Shown: positions 7,658-17,273 of the stretch, one piece after another
How the letters are laid out: each line of letters starts with the position of its first letter
Numbering within the stretch: position 1 is the stretch's first letter
Source of the DNA: Bacillus dicomae
Lineage (GTDB): Bacteria; Bacillota; Bacilli; Bacillales; Bacillaceae_G
Length of the DNA stretch: 64,000 bases
Assembly: GCF_006494425.1 (NCBI RefSeq)
Contig: NZ_VHIV01000005.1
Span: forward strand, 1-64,000
Reading direction: 5' to 3'
Translations under genes and position numbers: made by a program
Notes under the pieces: model-generated
Databases searched by the model: none
Told to the model about the DNA's origin: nothing
What the model saw: only the letters and a program-made list of their open reading frames with translations

Positions 7658-8227
7658 GTGAAGTTTGGGTTTGATATCGATGATACATTAATTGATTTAA
7701 GGCAGCATGCTTTTCATTTATATAATAAAAAATTAAACAAAAAAGTAGGATTGGATGTATTTCATTCTTTGAAAACAATTGAAATTCATGAAGCATTTGG
7801 TATGACTTCGGAGGAAGGTAGTCATATGTGGAATAGTTTGCTGGATGAGATTTATTATACTTCTTGTTCACCGTTTCCGTATGCAGTAGAGACATTGCAA
7901 GAATTAGAAAGACAGGGACATGAAATTTACTATATAACGGCGCGACCTAAAGAGCATGGAGAGCAAACAAAAAAATGGTTAATAGAAAAAGGATTTCCGG
8001 TACATGAAAATCGCTTTTTCTATGGAATGAAGGATGAAGAAAAAATACACTTCATACAAGAAATAAAATTAAACTATTTCTTTGATGATAAGCCGGCTGT
8101 TTTAGAAACGTTAATAGGAAAGCCGATAAATGTGTATGCAAAAACTTCTTCATACAATCAACATCTCAATATCCCGCGTATTACAAATTGGACGGAGTTA
8201 GGAAATATTATAAAGAAAGATATGTAA
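7658..8227 (+). CDS. HAD-superfamily 5'-nucleotidase-like phosphatase (NT5C/YqfW type)
   Basis: 189 residues, GTG start with GAAAGGAG 9 bp upstream. The HAD nucleophile motif is FDIDDT (D6 and D8), motif II is YYITARP, and motif III is the late YFFDDKP acidic pair, as in the deoxyribonucleotidase family that includes B. subtilis YqfW. It follows ribD by 59 bp on the same strand and ends in a terminator, so it is the third gene of the operon. Because riboflavin synthesis needs a HAD phosphatase between RibD and lumazine synthase, a role on the RibD product is an attractive inference; a general nucleotidase is the alternative. Confidence 0.75.
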   Translation: MKFGFDIDDTLIDLRQHAFHLYNKKLNKKVGLDVFHSLKTIEIHEAFGMTSEEGSHMWNSLLDEIYYTSCSPFPYAVETLQELERQGHEIYYITARPKEHGEQTKKWLIEKGFPVHENRFFYGMKDEEKIHFIQEIKLNYFFDDKPAVLETLIGKPINVYAKTSSYNQHLNIPRITNWTELGNIIKKDM

Positions 8228-8282
8228 AGATTTAATTAGAAAATTAAATATAGCCAAGAGCATATTGAGTGTTACAATTTTA

Positions 8283-8321
8283 GAGGAAAGACATATGTGT
8301 TATGTCTTTCCTTATTTTTTT
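8283..8321 (+). terminator. Rho-independent terminator of the ribA-ribD-nucleotidase operon
   Basis: GGAAAGACATA-TGTGT-TATGTCTTTCC followed by TTATTTTTTT. Confidence 0.85.
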
Positions 8322-8381
8322 GGATTACAGGGAATACTATCGTTTCTTTAAAATGTGATGTGCTAGGAGTACTTCTGATAG

Positions 8382-8519
8382 AGAGGAAATAGAAAAACGA
8401 GCAATAAGAAAAATATTTTTAAGCTAGTCTTGTATGGAAGCATAATTTATATTTCAATGATAGGTTCCCCTGTTGCTGCAATATTTGCGGATATTTTGGA
8501 TGAGAAGTTAAAGAATTAA
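8382..8519 (+). other. Short open frame without a clear start (possible gene relic)
   Basis: The frame reads ...LVLYGSIIYISMIGSP and VAAIFADILDEKLKN before a stop, resembling the end of a small membrane protein. No good start codon or ribosome binding site precedes it. It may be a decayed gene or chance. Confidence 0.2.
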
Positions 8520-8596
8520 CGGGGGATGTTCATAATCATGGATTTTCAGAAAACTAAAATTACAATGTTACGTTATTTTGATCTAGTAGTGGATGA

Positions 8597-8612
8597 TATG
8601 CAAAATTGCATA
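8597..8612 (+). promoter_or_regulatory. PlcR box upstream of the chemotaxis receptor gene
   Basis: TATGCAAAATTGCATA fits the PlcR consensus TATGNANNNNTNCATA at every fixed position and is itself an almost complete palindrome. A -10-like TATAAA begins at 8648, 35 bp after the box, and the gene starts at 8680. The spacing is nearly the same at the bel-like gene. Confidence 0.8.
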
Positions 8613-8679
8613 TTGCAAAATAAACATCGTAATTTTGGGATTCTTATTATAAAATACATTACTTAAACTATATATTAGA

Positions 8680-10419
8680 ATGGAGAATGTGAAATTGGAA
8701 TTATTAAGAAACAGTAAGGTTGGTACAAAACTAAACATACTAATAGCTATATCAAGTATTGCATGTATAGTATTATCCCTAATAGGATTTTTGGGATTAG
8801 AAAGAGGGAAAAATACTTCTTCTAATATGTATGAGGATAATTTATTACCAATTGAGTGGATCGGGATTGTAGAATCTAATTTTTATCATGTTAATATGAA
8901 CTTTATGGAAATTATGTTATCAAAAGATGAAAAAAGAATGAATGAATTAATAAGAGAAATGGACGGAATTCGTAAGGAAAATGATCATCTTTTAAAGCAG
9001 TTTGAGGCTAAAGTTATTTCTACTAAAGAAAAAGAATTATATAACACGTTTCATGAAACATTTAATGAATTAAGAACTCAAATGAAGAAAGCGCAAGAAT
9101 TAGGGAAATCTAATAATGAGGAAGCATATGCATATTACCTAAAAGAGATTGAACCTAATATGCAAAAATCAATTCAATCAATTCGTGAATTGATTATATA
9201 TAATAGTAATGATGCAGAGCTTTTACAAAAGGGAAATAATAGTGGTGCTCAAAATACAATGATAATGTTTGTTAGTATTTCGATTTTAGCAATTTTAATA
9301 ATTATGTTAATTGGATATATTATTAAATTAACTATCCGAAAACCACTTGCGTTACTACAAAATGATATGGAAAAAGTAGCAGCTGGAGATTTAACAACAC
9401 GTACTCCTTATAAAGCAAATAATGAATTAGGGCATATTGTCCAGTCTTTTAATAGTATGTTAGATAACCTTCAACAATTAATTGCGAATGTTAAAATGAC
9501 AACACAAGAGGTTATTTCTTCTACGGAGGGCGTATTACAAGATACAAAGCGAGCATCTAATATTTCAGCTGAGGTTGTACAGACTGTTTTAGAAGTAAAA
9601 ACAAAAATAGAAGGACAGGTAACTAGTGTTCAGGAGAGCTCATCCTCAATGGAAGAAATTACAACCGGGGTGCAAACTGTAGCTGAATCTTCAGCAGTAG
9701 TCGCTGAGGTAGCAGTAACGACTACGGAACGAATAAATATCGGTAGTGAAGTGATAAATCACTCTATTCTTCAAATGAATAGTGTGCATGATGTTGTAGA
9801 GGAAACATCAAAAGTAATAAATAAACTTGTTACACGTACACAACAGATTGATACAGCTCTCGCTGCAATTACTAATATTGCCGAACAAACGAACCTTCTT
9901 GCCTTAAATGCCGCTATTGAAGCGGCACGTGCTGGAGAGAATGGGAAAGGATTTGCAGTGGTTGCCGCAGAAGTTAGAGACTTGGCTGAGCAATCTAAAG
10001 AATCTGCAAAGGAAGTTAATCATTTAATAAAATCCATTCAACAAGATACCAAAGATACAGTTAATGTTATGCAAAAAGGACAACAAAAGGCAGTAGAAGG
10101 AAAAGAAGCTGCTCACAAAGCGAATCAAACTTTCTTGTCTATTATGAGAGATATTGATAAAATTACAGGTCAAATTCAAGAAGTATCCGCAGCGACAGAA
10201 GAGATGTCTGCTGGTACAGAAGAAGTAAATGCTTCTCTTTCGCTAGTTTCTGAAACTGCAACAGAAGTAAAGAAGGAGACTCTTCAAACAGTAAAGTCAA
10301 TTCAATCACAGGCCGTATCAATTGAACAAATATCAATTCAATCCAACAAAATGAAAGAAAAGGTGGAAGAATTAACGGAACTGGTTTCGAAATTTAATAT
10401 TACAGAACAAAAAGGATGA
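8680..10419 (+). CDS. Methyl-accepting chemotaxis protein, PlcR-regulated
   Basis: 579 residues. TM1 at about 18-40, an extracellular helical-bundle sensor at about 41-192 (4HB_MCP type), TM2 at about 193-216, HAMP at about 217-270, then the long coiled-coil signalling domain with the conserved hairpin tip ([20 protein letters not shown]) near residue 405. Methylation-type Gln/Glu pairs flank the tip. It senses an external signal and controls CheA at the cell pole; the ligand is unknown. The start is uncertain: ATG at 8680 has little ribosome binding site, and a TTG five codons later sits 8 bp after TGGAGA. A PlcR box stands 68 bp upstream, tying it to quorum-sensed virulence genes. Confidence 0.93.
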   Translation: MENVKLELLRNSKVGTKLNILIAISSIACIVLSLIGFLGLERGKNTSSNMYEDNLLPIEWIGIVESNFYHVNMNFMEIMLSKDEKRMNELIREMDGIRKENDHLLKQFEAKVISTKEKELYNTFHETFNELRTQMKKAQELGKSNNEEAYAYYLKEIEPNMQKSIQSIRELIIYNSNDAELLQKGNNSGAQNTMIMFVSISILAILIIMLIGYIIKLTIRKPLALLQNDMEKVAAGDLTTRTPYKANNELGHIVQSFNSMLDNLQQLIANVKMTTQEVISSTEGVLQDTKRASNISAEVVQTVLEVKTKIEGQVTSVQESSSSMEEITTGVQTVAESSAVVAEVAVTTTERINIGSEVINHSILQMNSVHDVVEETSKVINKLVTRTQQIDTALAAITNIAEQTNLLALNAAIEAARAGENGKGFAVVAAEVRDLAEQSKESAKEVNHLIKSIQQDTKDTVNVMQKGQQKAVEGKEAAHKANQTFLSIMRDIDKITGQIQEVSAATEEMSAGTEEVNASLSLVSETATEVKKETLQTVKSIQSQAVSIEQISIQSNKMKEKVEELTELVSKFNITEQKG

Positions 10420-10528
10420 GTAAATCGTAAAAGATTAAGTACGGCTATCAGCCTAAAAATAATTGGTTTTTCACGATTAAAAAGATTTTAGTAATTAATT
10501 CAATCACAAGTGTAATAACATGTAGATA

Positions 10529-10567
10529 AAAACACATGAAGACTTAAGGGGCTTCGTGTGTTTTTTT
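10529..10567 (+). terminator. Rho-independent terminator of the chemotaxis receptor gene
   Basis: AAACACATGAAG ... CTTCGTGTGTTTTTTT. Confidence 0.75.
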
Positions 10568-10636
10568 ATTGAATAATGTATGAAATAACATTGGATCATT
10601 ATACGATATTTCGGAATTCACCATTTAATATTTGTA

Positions 10637-10652
10637 TATGCAAAATTACATA
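10637..10652 (+). promoter_or_regulatory. PlcR box upstream of the enhancin-like protease gene
   Basis: TATGCAAAATTACATA matches TATGNANNNNTNCATA at every fixed position. A TATAAT lies at 10687-10692, 34 bp after the box, and another at 10655-10660. Confidence 0.82.
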
Positions 10653-10789
10653 CATATAATGATTGATAATCACGAGTTAATGTAACTATAATAATTACAC
10701 TGATAAGTAACTTACTGACGACAGTTATAAGTGAAGAAGGAGGGTTTTATTGTATTTTGTATATGAAAAATAGAAAAGGAGATGTACAA

Positions 10790-13018
10790 ATGAAAAGGTT
10801 ACTTGTTATAGGCATCGTGTATACAATGTTTCTCCTCATAGGAAATATACACTTACATGCTGATGAACGAACAAATGTAAAAGAAATTACTAGTTTAGAA
10901 GAGCCTACTTGGATATTTCAGGCGGGCATAAGTAAGGGTAAATATCATGATCGACAAGATTTAGGATTTATTTTGAAGAGAAATACACCATTAAAGGTAA
11001 GACAAACGAATCCTAATTTTAAAGACAAATTAACAGTACGTTTATTGTCTAATGACTCAAAAAATGAAAAATCCATACAAGTAGGAAATGAATGGGTTAC
11101 TATTCAAGGTGATACGTCTTTAGTTCCTTTCATAGATACCCCATATGGTGAAGAGCACGCTACACTTGAGTACCAAGTAGGGAATGAAAGTGCTACTAAG
11201 CCTCTTCCAATTTATAAACAACAAGGAAGTGTATCTCAATTTTTTAGTACATGGGATCAATTTGATGGGGAGTATGCGTTAATTCAAGGGGAGAGTTTCC
11301 AATTATTTATACCTAAAAAAGATAAAGAGTTAGTAAGATCTTTAAAAGATTTTCAATCGTTGGATGAGTTAATTGCATATTATGAGGATATTTTTGCGAT
11401 GTATGATTCAATTATTGGTTTAGATGGCTCAACGGTTGAAAATAAAAAAAGTCAAAATCGTTATTTCTTAAAAGCAGATATATCCGGTGCTGGCGGTGCC
11501 TATTATGGCGCAAATTGGACAGCGAATAGTACAGATAGTACAAAGATGTGGTTAGATAAACTAAGTTGGGGAACTTTACATGAAATCGCTCATGGATACC
11601 AAGCTGGTTTTGATAATCAAGGAATATTTACAGGAGAAGTTTCTAATAATCTATTTGGTGTTCAGTATCAATATAGTAAATACGGCAAAAAAGCAGATCA
11701 AGTTGGTTGGTTATTTAATTTTGGGAAGAAGGAACAGGTAGAACGGAATTTATACAATGCTTTAATGAAAGAAAATAAAAATTATGATGACTTAGATTTA
11801 CGACAAAAACTTATTCTTTTAACAATGGCGAAACAAAAAGCTGGCGATGAAGCTTTTGCAAAAATGTATCAAGGTTATCGAAAACTAGCTAGCAATGCTG
11901 CTTTTAAAAAAGGTGACCATTCTTTACCAGATTTAATGAATCAGTATTATAGCGAGAATGGACAAGTTGATTTTACACCCGTTTTTGAAAGATGGGGCTT
12001 TAAGCTTAATCATAAACAAATAGAGATGAATAGGGCGAAAGGTTATCCGGCAGTTACTTCTTTAGCGTATATAGTACCTGAATCACAATTAGCTAAGGCG
12101 AGAGCTCTAGTTGATCCTAATATTCCGATAAACTCCAACTTTGAAATAGTTACGAATCAACAAATTGCTTCACTTGGGTTAAAAGGGAATTTGCATATCC
12201 ATTTAAATACAAATGAAATAGATACATTGAAAGGAGGAAAAATTAAATTAAAAGAAGGGAATACAGTTATTCAAGAAAAAACAATTGAAACAGCAGATAT
12301 CAATTTACAAGACGTACCAAATGGGGTTTATACGGTTGAAATTTCAGGTGGGAAAACGGATAGAATGTATCATTTCCGTTCGTATTATGCCTATGTAAAG
12401 GAAAAGGATAATAGTCTAACGATTGATGTTAACGAAATGAAAGTGAGCAAGTTGGTAAATGAAACGATCCAATTCCTAGGATTAGGAGATGATCAGTTTG
12501 CCGAATTAAATACAGACTTAGAGCAAAGGCAAGCTGTTTTTACGGTTACTACTAAAACGCCTCATAGCTATTATGCAGGTGAAAAATATGCATCAATAGA
12601 GTTGTTTAATGAGAAAGGTGAAAAAATTTATACGAAGGAAATGGAAGGGACAAATGTAACGATTGTAAAAGATACCATTCCACTAAAAGAAGGATATAAA
12701 ATTAAAATCTATCATGATGAAATAAAAAAACGATTAACTAGTAAAGCTACTATTATTAATCCTATGAATAAAACAAATGAATTTATAATGACAAAATGGG
12801 GATTGAAAAATACTTATTTGAAAAATAATCCAGAAGAAAATCTTATGCAAAGAATTGATGAAGAAATGGAAGCGATTATAAGTAATCCCTTTTTAAAAGA
12901 GATACCAATGCAAAAATTAGAAATGAAAAAGCATGTGTGGATGGCAATAAATATGTTATCAGAACCACAAAAAATAACGTATATGAATAAATATAAAGAT
13001 AGCTTATATAATGAGTAA
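10790..13018 (+). CDS. bel: Enhancin-like M60-family metalloprotease (Bel type), secreted
   Basis: 742 residues (about 84 kDa) from the ATG at 10790, chosen for AAAAGGAGATGTACAA before it rather than an in-frame ATG 33 bp upstream. A signal peptide (MKRLLVIGIVYTMFLLIGNI, cut near residue 24) exports it. The M60 gluzincin motif is H264-E-I-A-H268, with a Glu in the following FTGEVSNNLFG as likely third ligand. Beta-rich mucin-binding-like segments follow after about residue 470. Baculovirus enhancins and Bacillus Bel degrade insect peritrophic-membrane mucin and increase toxin potency. Size and sequence type fit Bel; the perfect PlcR box 138 bp upstream supports a role in infection. Confidence 0.85.
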   Translation: MKRLLVIGIVYTMFLLIGNIHLHADERTNVKEITSLEEPTWIFQAGISKGKYHDRQDLGFILKRNTPLKVRQTNPNFKDKLTVRLLSNDSKNEKSIQVGNEWVTIQGDTSLVPFIDTPYGEEHATLEYQVGNESATKPLPIYKQQGSVSQFFSTWDQFDGEYALIQGESFQLFIPKKDKELVRSLKDFQSLDELIAYYEDIFAMYDSIIGLDGSTVENKKSQNRYFLKADISGAGGAYYGANWTANSTDSTKMWLDKLSWGTLHEIAHGYQAGFDNQGIFTGEVSNNLFGVQYQYSKYGKKADQVGWLFNFGKKEQVERNLYNALMKENKNYDDLDLRQKLILLTMAKQKAGDEAFAKMYQGYRKLASNAAFKKGDHSLPDLMNQYYSENGQVDFTPVFERWGFKLNHKQIEMNRAKGYPAVTSLAYIVPESQLAKARALVDPNIPINSNFEIVTNQQIASLGLKGNLHIHLNTNEIDTLKGGKIKLKEGNTVIQEKTIETADINLQDVPNGVYTVEISGGKTDRMYHFRSYYAYVKEKDNSLTIDVNEMKVSKLVNETIQFLGLGDDQFAELNTDLEQRQAVFTVTTKTPHSYYAGEKYASIELFNEKGEKIYTKEMEGTNVTIVKDTIPLKEGYKIKIYHDEIKKRLTSKATIINPMNKTNEFIMTKWGLKNTYLKNNPEENLMQRIDEEMEAIISNPFLKEIPMQKLEMKKHVWMAINMLSEPQKITYMNKYKDSLYNE

Positions 13019-13183
13019 TTTTTGAGAAATGAATTAAATCTAAAAAAGTAGCAAACCAATCTATTAACCTATGTATGTAGAGGTATGTAAAATCGATTGG
13101 CTATAGTTAAAATTTTTATCTGTGCTTAAAATTCTAAAATACATTTATTTAATTTAATAATACGATTATAAAGGAGTAAGAAT

Positions 13184-14881
13184 ATGAATAATTTCGTAAA
13201 GGTAGGTTTAACTACAGGAGTGGTGTTATCGGCGATTATGCCCTATGGAGGAGTACATGCGGCAACAGAAGATTTAAAAGCGGAAACAAAGGAAGATACG
13301 TTCCGAACAGGTAATTTAACAGCACCTTCTCAAAAATCGGCAGAAAATGTAGCAAAGGATGCACTAAAAGGAAAAACAGAACAAGCGTTATCATCAAAGC
13401 AAGTTAATACTGAATCAAAAGTTAATTATAATGTTACGCAAAGTCGTAAATCTTATGATGGTACTACATTGGTACGTCTTCAACAAACATATGAAGGACG
13501 TGATGTATACGGATATCAATTAACAGCACATATTAATGATGATGGTGTCCTTACGAGTGTTTCGGGGGATAGTGCCCAAGATTTACAACAACAGGAAGAT
13601 TTGAAACAACCTATTACTCTATCAGAAGAGGATGCAAAGAAGCAGCTTTTTAAAATCTATGGAGATAATCTCACATTTGTTGAAGAACCAGAAATTAAAC
13701 AAGTGGTATATGTAGATGAAAATACAAATAAAGCTACAAACGCATATCAAATTACTTTTAGTGCATCTACACCTGAATATGTATCTGGTACAGTATTAAT
13801 TGATGCTTTTGGTGGTAATCTATTAAAAGAACTCGTTCAAAAATTGGGTATACAAGTAGATAGTAGTATTGTCCAATCTGCAACATCAAATAAATCACAA
13901 GACCCTTCAAAATTAACAGGTACAGGAAAAGATGACTTAGGTATGAATCGTACATTTGGAATTACACAACGAAGTGATGGAACGTACACTCTTGCAGATT
14001 ATTCTCGTGGTAAGGGAATTGAAACGTATACTGCTAATTATAAAGATTATAATAATTATAGAAGAAATGTATGGGGGTATCTCGATGATTTAGTAACAAG
14101 TAATTCTACAAATTTTACAGATTCTAAAGCAGTTAGTGCCCATTATTTAGCAACGAAAGTATATGATTTTTATCAAGAAAAATATAGCCGTAACAGCTTT
14201 GATAATAACGGGCAAAAAGTAATTTCAGTCGTTCATGGCTGGAATACAAATGGTACGAATAAAGGAAATCCTAAGCAGTGGTTTAATGCATTTAGTAATG
14301 GAGCTATGCTGGTTTATGGAGATCCAATTGTTAGAGCATTTGATGTGGCAGGACATGAGTTTACACACGCGGTTACAAAAAATGAATCTGGACTTGAGTA
14401 CGCAGGAGAAGCTGGTGCCATTAATGAGGCTCTATCTGATATTTTAGGAGTCGCAGTTGAAAAGTATGCCAATAACGGAAAGTTCAATTGGACAATGGGG
14501 GAGCAATCAGGTCGTATTTTTAGAGATATGAAAAACCCATCATCTATCTCTTCTAGATATCCAGAAGATTATAGACATTATAACAATCTACCTATTGATG
14601 CTGACCACGATTATGGTGGTGTACACACGAACTCTAGCATTATAAATAAAGTAGCTTATTTAATTGCTAGTGGTGGAAATCATAATGGAGTAAATGTACA
14701 AGGCATTGGGGAAGATAAAATGTTTGATATTTTCTATTATGCAAATACCGATGAATTAAATATGACTTCTGATTTTAAAGAATTAAAAGAAGCTTGTATT
14801 CGTGTAGCAACGAACTTATATGGTAAAAATTCATCAGAAGTACAAGCTGTCCAACAAGCCTTTAAAGCAGCTTATATTTAA
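13184..14881 (+). CDS. npr: Neutral protease (bacillolysin, M4 thermolysin family)
   Basis: 565 residues, ribosome binding site AAAGGAGTAAG. Signal peptide at about 1-26, a FTP/PepSY-type propeptide to about residue 245, then the mature thermolysin-like domain. The zinc site is H391-E-F-T-H395 with E415 in GAINEALSD; the proton-relay His lies in DYGGVHTNSSIINKVAY. It is secreted, self-processes, and needs zinc and calcium. It lies 165 bp after the enhancin-like gene on the same strand; a sequence two mismatches away from a PlcR box occurs in between (13074-13089) but is too weak to call. A terminator follows. Confidence 0.96.
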   Translation: MNNFVKVGLTTGVVLSAIMPYGGVHAATEDLKAETKEDTFRTGNLTAPSQKSAENVAKDALKGKTEQALSSKQVNTESKVNYNVTQSRKSYDGTTLVRLQQTYEGRDVYGYQLTAHINDDGVLTSVSGDSAQDLQQQEDLKQPITLSEEDAKKQLFKIYGDNLTFVEEPEIKQVVYVDENTNKATNAYQITFSASTPEYVSGTVLIDAFGGNLLKELVQKLGIQVDSSIVQSATSNKSQDPSKLTGTGKDDLGMNRTFGITQRSDGTYTLADYSRGKGIETYTANYKDYNNYRRNVWGYLDDLVTSNSTNFTDSKAVSAHYLATKVYDFYQEKYSRNSFDNNGQKVISVVHGWNTNGTNKGNPKQWFNAFSNGAMLVYGDPIVRAFDVAGHEFTHAVTKNESGLEYAGEAGAINEALSDILGVAVEKYANNGKFNWTMGEQSGRIFRDMKNPSSISSRYPEDYRHYNNLPIDADHDYGGVHTNSSIINKVAYLIASGGNHNGVNVQGIGEDKMFDIFYYANTDELNMTSDFKELKEACIRVATNLYGKNSSEVQAVQQAFKAAYI

Positions 14882-14944
14882 GACTATTGTGATGGATTAC
14901 AAACCCTTTTATTTTAATATAATGATTGATTTGTATGTATAGAC

Positions 14945-14980
14945 AAAAAACCTTGTAGAATTTTTCTGCAAGGTTTTTGA
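14945..14980 (+). terminator. Rho-independent terminator of the neutral protease gene
   Basis: AAAAAACCTTGTAGAA ... TCTGCAAGGTTTTT. Confidence 0.85.
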
Positions 14981-15468
14981 GAATGTTATGTTACTTCAAG
15001 GATTATCATCTCGTACTAATTGGTAATTCGGATAAGTAAAAAGTTGTTTTTAAATTACTCTTTTCTAAGTGTATAAAACTTCTTATAACATGGACAATAA
15101 GATGTATTATATAGTTTTTGAGTTAATTAAGATAAAAATAATCCTATAACTGTATGTAAGAATATGTAATTTTACACTCTTTTCTATGATAGAAAAGGAT
15201 ACTACGTTAGTAAATATAAAAAGTTAGAAATTATAGTATATAGGGCACTTTTTTGTTCCTATGGAACTTTAAAGTGCGTAATTTTCTTTCTAGTTAATAT
15301 AGATCATAATGGTATTTACTAGTTGGTTTTAGCTTTACTCTGCAGTTGATGTGATTTTTTACATTAGAATGATGCAAAATGATTTGAAGCAGGATTATCG
15401 AGTAAATCACAATGTTGATAATTTCGATTTTTAATTCAGTGCAGAGTGAAATAGCTACATAATTTTCG
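14981..15468. other. Long AT-rich intergenic region without a gene
   Basis: Nearly 490 bp with no supported open frame. A GGGCACTTT ... AAAGTGC inverted repeat occurs at about 15243-15280, and its right half (AACTTTAAAGTGC) resembles the repeat at 20408-20440. Nothing else was recognised. Confidence 0.5.
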
Positions 15469-15629
15469 TTTACCCCACTATTTGCCGGGCAGTAAGACCC
15501 CCCACCTCAAAATTCAGCGGAAGCAAAGAAGTTAGGTGGGGGATCAACTGCCCGTAAAAGCCCGATTGGTGAGGGCTAATAATCAGTGGGGGATGAACAA
15601 AATCCCCACTGATTAAAGTTTCACTTTAT
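15469..15629 (+). repeat. bcr1-type repeat element, copy A
   Basis: About 161 bp, roughly 95% identical to the copy at 57211-57368. It folds into nested stems (GGGCAGT ... ACTGCCC; CCCCCCACCT ... AGGTGGGGG; ATCAGTGGGGG ... CCCCACTGAT). It ends in TTTAT and starts after TTTAC, fitting the TTTAT target-site duplication known for bcr1, with one mutation. bcr1 elements are known non-autonomous mobile repeats of the B. cereus group. Confidence 0.9.
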
Positions 15630-15756
15630 ACTCTTTTGAAAAAAGGTGGATCTACTTATTTTCTGTTAAAGATAAGAGAAGTGAACCACAATATAAACGT
15701 AATTATTTATTCCAACGTAAGTCAATCATTTAGCACATGAATTTGGAGGGATCTAT

Positions 15757-16551
15757 ATGCATATGCAATTAAAAGGAAAAACAGCACTGGTTACTGGATC
15801 TACGGCAGGGATTGGAAAAGCAATTGCCACTTCATTAGTAGCAGAAGGAGCTACTGTACTTATTAATGGACGCCGTGAAGAAAATGTTAATCAAACGATA
15901 AAAGAAATTCAAGCGCAGTATCCTGATGCTATCCTTCAACCTGTAGTAGCTGATTTAGGAACAGAACAAGGGTGCCAAAATGTGATTGAAAAGTACCCTG
16001 AAGTAGACATTCTCATTAACAACTTAGGAATTTTTGAACCTGTAGAATATTTTGATATTCCTGATGAAGATTGGTTTAAATTTTTTGAAGTCAATATTAT
16101 GAGTGGTGTTCGACTTGCTCGATCGTACTTGAAAAAAATGATTGAAAGAAAAGAAGGAAGAGTCATCTTTATTGCTAGCGAAGCAGCTATTATGCCATCT
16201 CAAGAAATGGCTCATTATAGTGCGACTAAAACGATGCAACTCTCACTTTCTCGTAGTTTAGCTGAGCTGACGACAGGAACGAATGTGACTGTTAATACTA
16301 TAATGCCTGGTTCGACTTTAACCGAAGGAGTGGAGACTATGTTAAATAGTCTTTATCCTAATGATCAATTGACAATAGAAGAAGCTGAGAAGCGATTTAT
16401 GAAAGAAAATCGACCAACCTCTATTATTCAAAGACTTATTCGACCAGAAGAAATTGCCCATCTTGTCACTTTCTTAAGTAGCCCACTTTCTTCAGCAATT
16501 AATGGTTCCGCGTTGCGAATAGACGGGGGATTAGTACGTAGTGTATTTTAA
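15757..16551 (+). CDS. SDR-family NAD(P)-dependent oxidoreductase
   Basis: 264 residues, ribosome binding site TTGGAGGGATC. Rossmann motif TGSTAGIGKA at about residues 14-23, the structural NNLG motif, and the catalytic Y154-SAT-K158. Classical short-chain dehydrogenases of this length act on alcohols, ketones or 3-oxoacyl groups; the substrate is unknown. It is monocistronic, with a bcr1 element ending 127 bp before its start and a terminator after it. Confidence 0.9.
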   Translation: MHMQLKGKTALVTGSTAGIGKAIATSLVAEGATVLINGRREENVNQTIKEIQAQYPDAILQPVVADLGTEQGCQNVIEKYPEVDILINNLGIFEPVEYFDIPDEDWFKFFEVNIMSGVRLARSYLKKMIERKEGRVIFIASEAAIMPSQEMAHYSATKTMQLSLSRSLAELTTGTNVTVNTIMPGSTLTEGVETMLNSLYPNDQLTIEEAEKRFMKENRPTSIIQRLIRPEEIAHLVTFLSSPLSSAINGSALRIDGGLVRSVF

Positions 16552-16657
16552 AAAATTTAAAACAACATAGTATTCTGTTGAAGGTAAAGATAGTAAGACA
16601 AATGAGTTGTGTGTTACTTATTAACAGAAATATACAAAAAGTAAATTGTGATATGAA

Positions 16658-16702
16658 AACAGCCGGATTTTCTACTATAAGAAAAATTCGGCTGTTATTT
16701 TT
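16658..16702 (+). terminator. Rho-independent terminator of the SDR gene
   Basis: AACAGCCGGATTTT ... AAAAATTCGGCTGTT then ATTTTT. Confidence 0.8.
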
Positions 16703-16769
16703 GGACTTGTTGTAAAGGATGGAGGGATTTTGGCGCTGTGGTATCTCTCATGTTAAATTGGTAATCAAG

Positions 16770-16803
16770 AAAAAGGTATGCCCCATTTGAAGCATACCTT
16801 TTT
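16770..16803 (-). terminator. Terminator of the membrane protein gene
   Basis: AAAAAGGTATGC ... GCATACCTTTTT, T-rich on both strands, 12 bp past the stop of the minus-strand gene. Confidence 0.75.
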
Positions 16804-16814
16804 CGTTTACAATT

Positions 16815-17273
16815 TTATTTATTTGTATCTAGCTCGTCTTGATTATCAAATTTCTCTAAAACCTTTAATAAAATAGTTAAGATAATTGTGGATACGATTG
16901 CTATAATTAAAATGCCATGAGGTGATAGTTGAACCGAAGTTAATCCAACTTTAGCTATGCCAAAATATCCTACATAAGTAGCTAAGAATGATGTAACCAC
17001 TGAAATCGTAAATCCTAAAAATCCTAATTCATCTAGTTTCTTTTCAGGTAATCCACAAATACTTAAAATCTTAGTAAAAATAGCAGCTACTATGAATAAC
17101 TCAATGGACAGAATAAATAATGACATGACTCCAGAATATACAATTTCATCTGGCATCCATTTCCCTAATGCTAGCATTAGAAGAGCAGGAAGGAAGAGTG
17201 GTAAAAATAGTCCTAAAATCATGACTACGATTTCCATTTTATTTGGTGCTTCATTATTATTTTGATTGCTCAT
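16815..17273 (-). CDS. Putative four-helix membrane protein, function unknown
   Basis: 152 residues, not recognised. Hydrophobic segments at about 13-37, 45-70, 85-108 and 118-138 predict four membrane spans; the N-terminus (MSNQNNNEAPN) and C-terminus (KFDNQDELDTNK) are polar. The start has a ribosome binding site (AGGGGGATTT). It stands alone, followed by a bidirectional terminator. Confidence 0.65.
   Translation of the reverse strand: MSNQNNNEAPNKMEIVVMILGLFLPLFLPALLMLALGKWMPDEIVYSGVMSLFILSIELFIVAAIFTKILSICGLPEKKLDELGFLGFTISVVTSFLATYVGYFGIAKVGLTSVQLSPHGILIIAIVSTIILTILLKVLEKFDNQDELDTNK

Noticed and set aside
8538-8666. 42-codon open frame before the chemotaxis receptor gene
   Set aside because: It spans the PlcR box and the -10 region and has a poor ribosome binding site, so it is promoter DNA.
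13074-13089. Possible PlcR box before the neutral protease gene (TATGTAGAGGTATGTA)
   Set aside because: The last four bases are TGTA instead of CATA, two mismatches at fixed positions, and no good -10 stands at the expected distance.
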